Shown one piece after another: positions 58,651 to 64,000 of a stretch of DNA of 64,000 nt. Below the pieces are notes generated by a model that was not told the DNA's origin, did no database searches, and saw only the letters and a list, made by a program, of their open reading frames with translations. The stretch's first letter is position 1. Each line of letters starts with the position of its first letter. Source of the stretch: Perca fluviatilis (taxonomy: Eukaryota > Chordata > Actinopteri > Perciformes > Percidae); NCBI RefSeq assembly GCF_010015445.1, contig NC_053115.1, positions 13,159,024 to 13,223,023 on the forward strand, in the 5' to 3' direction. A program made the translations under genes and the position numbers.

Positions 58651-60240
58651 TCTTCAATACGCTTCATAACGCGACCTGAAACGCTGATGACGCTACACGA
58701 CATTCACGGCAATATTATCAGTTTTATTCCGTCCCATTACTCCAGCTGCAGAGACGAGAATAGCATGGAATCTGTTTGGGAAACTTCGCACTAACTAGCT
58801 CACAGTGCCAGCGATGAGATTTTGAAAACGCAGGAAATCAGCAGCAGTCGATAGTTTTTCGTCACTAGGCAACTGGCAGCTCCCTGCAGACGACGGTGAG
58901 AGGGTCCGACTAGACCAAAACCAGCTCTGTGTAACCACAGCGCCACCCAGCGTCTGCATGTAGACACAGGAGCAGCTTTAGCCTAATAAAGGCACGTTTA
59001 GAAGCAGCTGCAGCACAGCATTCCATTTATAAATGCCCTCACTTCAGAAATTCTTTATTGTACCCTTCCTTACCTTGAATTGTAGGTTACAATGCCATAT
59101 CGTTAATAAAGGATTGAAGGTAAGAGGCATGGGTGTAATAACAACACAGGTGTAATCAGGGTTAAAGTGGGCCGGGGCTGTCCTGTAGCCTATGAATTTT
59201 ACACTTTTCTCGGTCTTAATAATTCAAACAATGAAGAAAACACGTTTTCCTTGTAGATGTAGCTAGAGATGTAGATGTATTTTTTCTGTAGGCCCTGTAA
59301 TTCTGGGTCCGTTGCCAACAATGTCTGCTAATTAAAAAAGGCAACTGCCACAGTCACGATTGCAGGACTGTAGGCTATATACATCCCTTAAAAAATATAT
59401 TTAGCTGAATAATGCACATAGGCTACTTTTGGGGGGCTTTATTCTGGGCCTTATTTTGATGCAATGTCACAAATAAATTAGTCAAATTGGTTTGGTAATG
59501 GATTTTATTCTGTCATAAAACCATATACAAACAACACACTAACTTGACCAAAGATATGCTAAATCACTAAGACGCGGATTACCAGACAATAACAAAACAC
59601 GCATGGAGCATGGATATGGACACGCGAAAACAATCAAATGCAATGAAATAAAGTTACATTAAATCAAACCATAAAAGATAAATAGCATGCGATAGACAAG
59701 ATGTTGTGTATGAAACTGAAGCATAGGCCTATGTGACACATGAGAAACACGCGAAAAGTGAACGAACGTGCCTAAAAGAGTCTAGGATATGCTGCTGTAT
59801 AAAGGGTTAAGCAGCAAGTTGAAAACCATTTCAGGATCAAACTTAGTTTGCTACTATAGACCTACGACCACCATACTACCAGCAGCCTAGTCCAGCCATA
59901 CAAGGCTGATATTAGTAATGGCAACCAGTTCTTTTCTGCTGTTTGTGCTCTTAACCAACTGTAGGCTATGTGTAGTCCAGAGTTTTAGATGTCAACAACT
60001 GCAAGTCCATCATTGTCACTATGACTACTGCCATTAGCTTGCTACAATCACGGCTAATTTTGCAACTGCTAATTATTTTCATCACCACCACCACCATCAG
60101 TAGGGGTAATTTGTTATAACCATTATCGAGGCTGCACACCGACACCACTTACCTCCAAGCCTTTTATCACAATCAGCACGGGTGTCAAGGGTGGAGAGAG
60201 GTGACCAATGGTGTCGCAGAGATGTTTACCTGCGCGCCAC
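58651..60240. other. NEK4 upstream region and intergenic DNA, no further gene seen
   Basis: This holds the 5' flank of NEK4. The part after 59 kb is AT-rich without coding exons. A purely intergenic reading is likely. Confidence 0.45.
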
Positions 60241-60249
60241 AGCTCGAGC

Positions 60250-60411
60250 GGTGATTGGTCCGTTGATCGTCCTGCCCTGAAGTGACGTCAGGGTGAGCGC
60301 TTCTGGTGAGGTTGCCAAGTACAGATTCCGTACGAGAGCGCTCCGAGTTGTAGAGACAGACGGACGGACACAGACACGGCCGTTGGACCTTACTGACTGC
60401 TACATTTCAGG
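60250..60411 (+). promoter_or_regulatory. Candidate promoter with CRE and possible non-coding first exon
   Basis: An inverted CCAAT box (gtgattggtcc, about 60251) and a full CRE TGACGTCA (60283-60290) sit in a CpG-rich stretch. Downstream, a possible exon ends CTACATTTCAG|GTAGGG at 60411. No coding start in it is convincing. It may be exon 1 of a + strand gene continuing beyond the window. Confidence 0.4.
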
Positions 60412-61062
60412 TAGGGTCGACTGCTGCTACAAAGTCATGACACAAACTTGTCACTCTGACTCTATCTCAAGGGCTAGAAGGATGTTGGCGCGTGGTTTCT
60501 TGCCAGGGGTTTTGGTTGATTGTTTTCTAGCAACATTTATCAGTAACGTTCGCTAACCTTAACAGGCGCTTTACGTTCACTCCGTGTTATGGACACTTTT
60601 TGTTTAGGGGAACGTTTTACAACTCTTTGAAGTGATTTCATGACTTTAAAACTATACGTCGTATTAGCGTCACTACACGGGAGAATGCTGAAGTTAACCG
60701 TCAGTCTCGATATGCAGATGTAATGTCATTTACATGAAGAGGACCTCGTAGTACCTGAAGCTGCAGTTTCGAACATACTGACATGGAATATGTACTGAAG
60801 TGATAGCTACTTTTCTTCCATACAAACCAATAAGTAGACTGCTGTCTGAATTAATGTAATGCACACTAATAAAGTCAAGTTTGTACAGTAGGATAGGTCT
60901 GACCAAATATAAATAACTCTATGCTATGTATTGAGAGAGCCCTGGTGGGGTTATTATTAATATTTACAGCAGAGATGGTGTGAATGTTTTCTCAGTAAAC
61001 ATAACAACGTTTATTTTTAGTTTTTACTTCCCTCTTTCTGTTTCTCTCTCCCTTTCTCTTCC

Positions 61063-61110
61063 ATCTCTCTCTCTCTCTCTCTCTCTCCCTTTCTCTCTCA
61101 CACACACACC
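61063..61110. repeat. (CT)n/(CA)n microsatellite
   Basis: CT-rich runs continue into CACACACAC. Confidence 0.85.
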
Positions 61111-62256
61111 TCTGTCTATGGGATCTTGTAAGGAGAAGTCTGCTTATCAATTAATAAGCTCACTTTGAGAGGAGATTTGTTGTGCGTCACTGACACCAGC
61201 TGACCAATCAGAAGGCTCTTAGTAAATCTCTCCGTGTTTACAGTCAGCCAGTGGATGCATAGGGTTGATGGATGGAGAGCCGTGCAGTTTTGGATAGGCA
61301 CCAATGGTGTAGGAGCGATGGTGTAGATTAGTTGGATAGTTCTCTCCAGTGATAGTTAGTTATTGTTGATTTATTAAACAGAGATATTCCAAACTGCCTC
61401 TCCACTGCCTTCTCTGCGTCCATGCTTTGAACATGTTGCTCTTGGCACACAGGAAAAAACGCTCGCCCACCACTGCAGAGACCTGGGATCGTTGTCTGTT
61501 TAACCGTTTGACCCAATGAATCATTTTATTTGTTGTACTAAATGTGTGAATGGAGTTTTGCCTGCATTTCACTGTGGCCAATGTGTTTATTCCTTCCTGA
61601 TGCCCAGTATTTCCAAAGAGACAATAAAGCCACTAAGGTAAAAAAATGACAAATGTTGGAAATTAGAAAAAGGATTACTATCCTTCAAAAATTGATTAAA
61701 TTGTATGAAATGTGATCCCAAACCTGGGCAGCTGGATGGGAAAAAGAATGCTGGGCTTTGGTCTTTAGGGCAAATTCCAGATTGATTGAAAGGGTCCTGC
61801 CTTCTGCAGCTCTAAAAGCTCCAAAAGATAAGAGAGCTAGGTATGCCTGACCTAACAAAGCCCTGAAAAGAAGTAGTAAAATAAAATCATCACACATTCA
61901 GTGTAGTGAATCTGCTTTTACAGATCATTGGCATGAGTTAAGTCTTTGTTTATAACTTGGCAGCAGAATTCCTCACTGTTTTGAGCTGTGCAGTAGATTG
62001 CCTGCTGAGATAATAGTAGTAAACACAAGCCCAAATCAATATTTGACAGTGTTTAAAGACAAAAGATAACCAACTTTGAAGTGTGTCGTAGATTATCGGC
62101 ACTTTTGTAGAGACATGAGCCGTCCAGTTAAAAGATAACAAGTCCATTTGACCAGAAATGTGTCCAAGAGCTCATTTTGGTCAAGTTCTCATTAAAATTT
62201 TAGACATCTGGTTTTAATATTAGCTCTATGAGTTTGTCTGTTTGTGCGTTTGATAC

Positions 62257-62270
62257 TGTGTTTGTGTGTG

Positions 62271-62329
<59 letters not shown>

Positions 62330-62331
62330 GC
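62257..62331. repeat. (GT)n microsatellite
   Basis: A GT run of about 75 bp has a few T interruptions. It lies about 150 bp before the candidate micro-exon. Confidence 0.9.
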
Positions 62332-62481
62332 GCATGTGCACGTGCAACTGTTGCCAAAGGTTTTAACACCATTGCAAATTAAATTTCACACATTCTAACG
62401 CCATAACCACATGTCATTTCTTCACGCTTAACTGGTCGTGTGTACGTGTGTGTGTTTCTTCTGTCTACTGCACATCACAGG

Positions 62482-62494
62482 AATGGGAAACCAG
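62482..62494 (+). other. Possible start-codon micro-exon (MGN...)
   Basis: CACATCACAG|GAATGGGAAACCA|GTGAGTAC has a good acceptor and a good donor around 13 nt. The exon contains ATG GGA AAC CA. An MGN start would allow N-myristoylation. The next coding exon is not identified in the window, so this is weak. Confidence 0.25.
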
Positions 62495-62496
62495 TG

Positions 62497-64000
62497 AGTA
62501 CAGCAACTGTATTTTGTGTAAACCTTAAACGCAAGATTGAATGCTGCATGTAACATATTAGTCTGGGAATGTGGTTCTAGTATCGTGCATCTCCCTACAT
62601 CCAGCCTCTTCAATCCTTTTACTTCTTGGGTTTTGAGCGCCTTATCTTCACCCGTTGGTCAAAAGTCGTGTCATCAGTGGACATGGAGGGGCTCTTTTTT
62701 GGCCTTCTACATGCTCATACGATACCTGCATGTGTCTCTATCCTCTGCTCTCCCACATTTTTAAACTTGCCCCTATCTGCCCCTGCGTGTCTTAAACTTG
62801 AACCTTATTCTGCTGTTTGTAGCATTTGCCTGTTTGAAAAACAGAGTACCCCTCCCCCCTTGCTCAACTTTGTCCTCAAAGCTCCAATTGCTTGAAATGT
62901 CTTATTTGAAATGTAATATGAAGTTGCCTAATGTAAAACACATGCAGATGTTTGTGCCACTGAAGTGAAATCACTGTTATAAAGGAGATTTAGGGGCATG
63001 TTGGTATTTCCTGTAGCTTTCTAAAAGGAGCACAACCAGTGACAAGCAAGGATTAATGCCTTCATAGATTTTAAATGACTTTGATGTTTAAATGACTTTG
63101 ATGTTCAATGTCATACATTCTGAGTGCATGGATTAACATGAATCTCCATGAATTTCCATATGAGCAAGCTGAAATGCTAAAATACAAAGCAGTATGTGAG
63201 AGGTGTTTTCACTGTTTCTCTGGCTTCAGTGTTTTCCTCCAAATGGTTGCAGTTATTTTTAGCCTAAAGGTTACTACTGTGTAAACATGTACTGTGATGC
63301 CCTGCCTAAATAATGCTGGTCAGGAGATAAGGTTAGAGCTGCAACTATTACTTTTATTTTTGAACTCTTCTTGCCAAACAAAAATGCCAAACATGCTGAC
63401 AAATCTATCACAGTTTACCAGAGCTTTAAGAAATGTCTTAAAATAGCTCCTTTTTTATGTGGTAGTCAAAAAGCGTTTTGCGTTGCATCAATTTGAAATG
63501 GAGAAAAGCAAGCAAATCTTTGTATTTTAAGAGGCTGTAATCAGCAAATTTTTTATTGGCCAGCTAGCTAGTCAGTTAGTTTCAGAACTACAAACTCAAA
63601 GTCCTCTTATTTGTAACCATGCATAAATTAGAAAGCCTAGAGAAGAATCACAGTTATTATTTATTTGTATTTTCAGACGTTGATTAGTACCCATTGACCT
63701 ACTACAGATATTTTTTTTAATGAAAACATTCATGCTTGGGTAATGGATCCTCAATTCTCAAAGCAAAAGACTGGTGTCAAGTTGAAGATGTACCGAGGAA
63801 TAGAGTTACAGTCTGCTATGTATTGTTTGTTTGTCTCCTACAGTGGGTATTAGACTCCAGGAACAGAGGCCCCAATAGGGCAGACTTACCGGAAAAGCTT
63901 TTATAAACTGGACTTCCTCTTACTGCTTCCCCAAAGCTCACTACTTTGCATGCTGCTTTTTCATGCAAGTGTTGCGAGATTCTTCCTTTTACTTCAGTTG
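62497..64000. other. No gene seen
   Basis: AT-rich sequence with a short duplicated word (aaatgactttgatgtt at about 63075 and 63089). No domain-bearing frame is seen. It may be intron of a gene continuing past the window. Confidence 0.4.

Noticed and set aside
63841..63890. Exon joining the 62482 micro-exon (ctcctacag acceptor)
   Set aside because: In the required phase it meets a stop codon after a few residues.

Overview
The window looks like teleost fish nuclear DNA. It has short, intron-rich vertebrate genes, long AT-rich intergenic stretches, dense dinucleotide microsatellites and many fish-type transposable elements (BEL/Pao, Ty3/gypsy, Jockey/CR1/L2-like LINEs, tRNA-derived SINEs, piggyBac-like, hAT-like, Harbinger-like and Tc1-like short elements). 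I cannot name the species from the sequence alone.

Layout. 1-12.8 kb is a retroelement graveyard: the 3' end of a BEL/Pao element with its LTR, then a decayed gypsy element split by a reverse-strand LINE (itself holding a TTAA-type MITE), then a second gypsy-like element whose LTR fragment abuts its integrase. 12.8-26.9 kb has no gene I can support, only dispersed repeats, hairpins, a SINE and a ~1.95 kb foldback element with a GC-rich minisatellite. From 26.9 to 58.7 kb lie five host genes that I could splice exon by exon with intact reading frames: a four-finger C2H2 zinc-finger gene (-, 366 aa), GNL3/nucleostemin (+, 15 coding exons, 555 aa), GLT8D1 (-, 9 coding exons, 368 aa), SPCS1 (+, 4 exons, 102 aa) and NEK4 (-, 16 coding exons, 908 aa). 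From 58.7 kb to the end I see only the NEK4 upstream region, a CRE-containing CpG-type promoter with a possible non-coding first exon of a + strand gene, and a possible start-codon micro-exon at 62.48 kb.

How it fits together. GNL3-GLT8D1-SPCS1-NEK4 is the order known from the human 3p21 region, so this is a conserved vertebrate block; the zinc-finger gene sits where PBRM1 lies in mammals. Divergent pairs (ZNF/GNL3 and GLT8D1/SPCS1) share upstream regions, and convergent pairs (GNL3/GLT8D1 and SPCS1/NEK4) share downstream regions. GNL3 also hosts two related box C/D snoRNAs in introns 11 and 13. Both carry the same 8-nt guide against 18S rRNA just before the D box, which matches the SNORD19 family hosted by mammalian GNL3. 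The gene thus combines a nucleolar GTPase with rRNA-modification guides.

Several introns are mostly one MITE. Three of these insertions lie very close to splice signals: about 15 nt from the 5' splice site in GNL3 intron 4 and NEK4 intron 7, and 34 nt from the 3' splice site in GLT8D1 intron 4.
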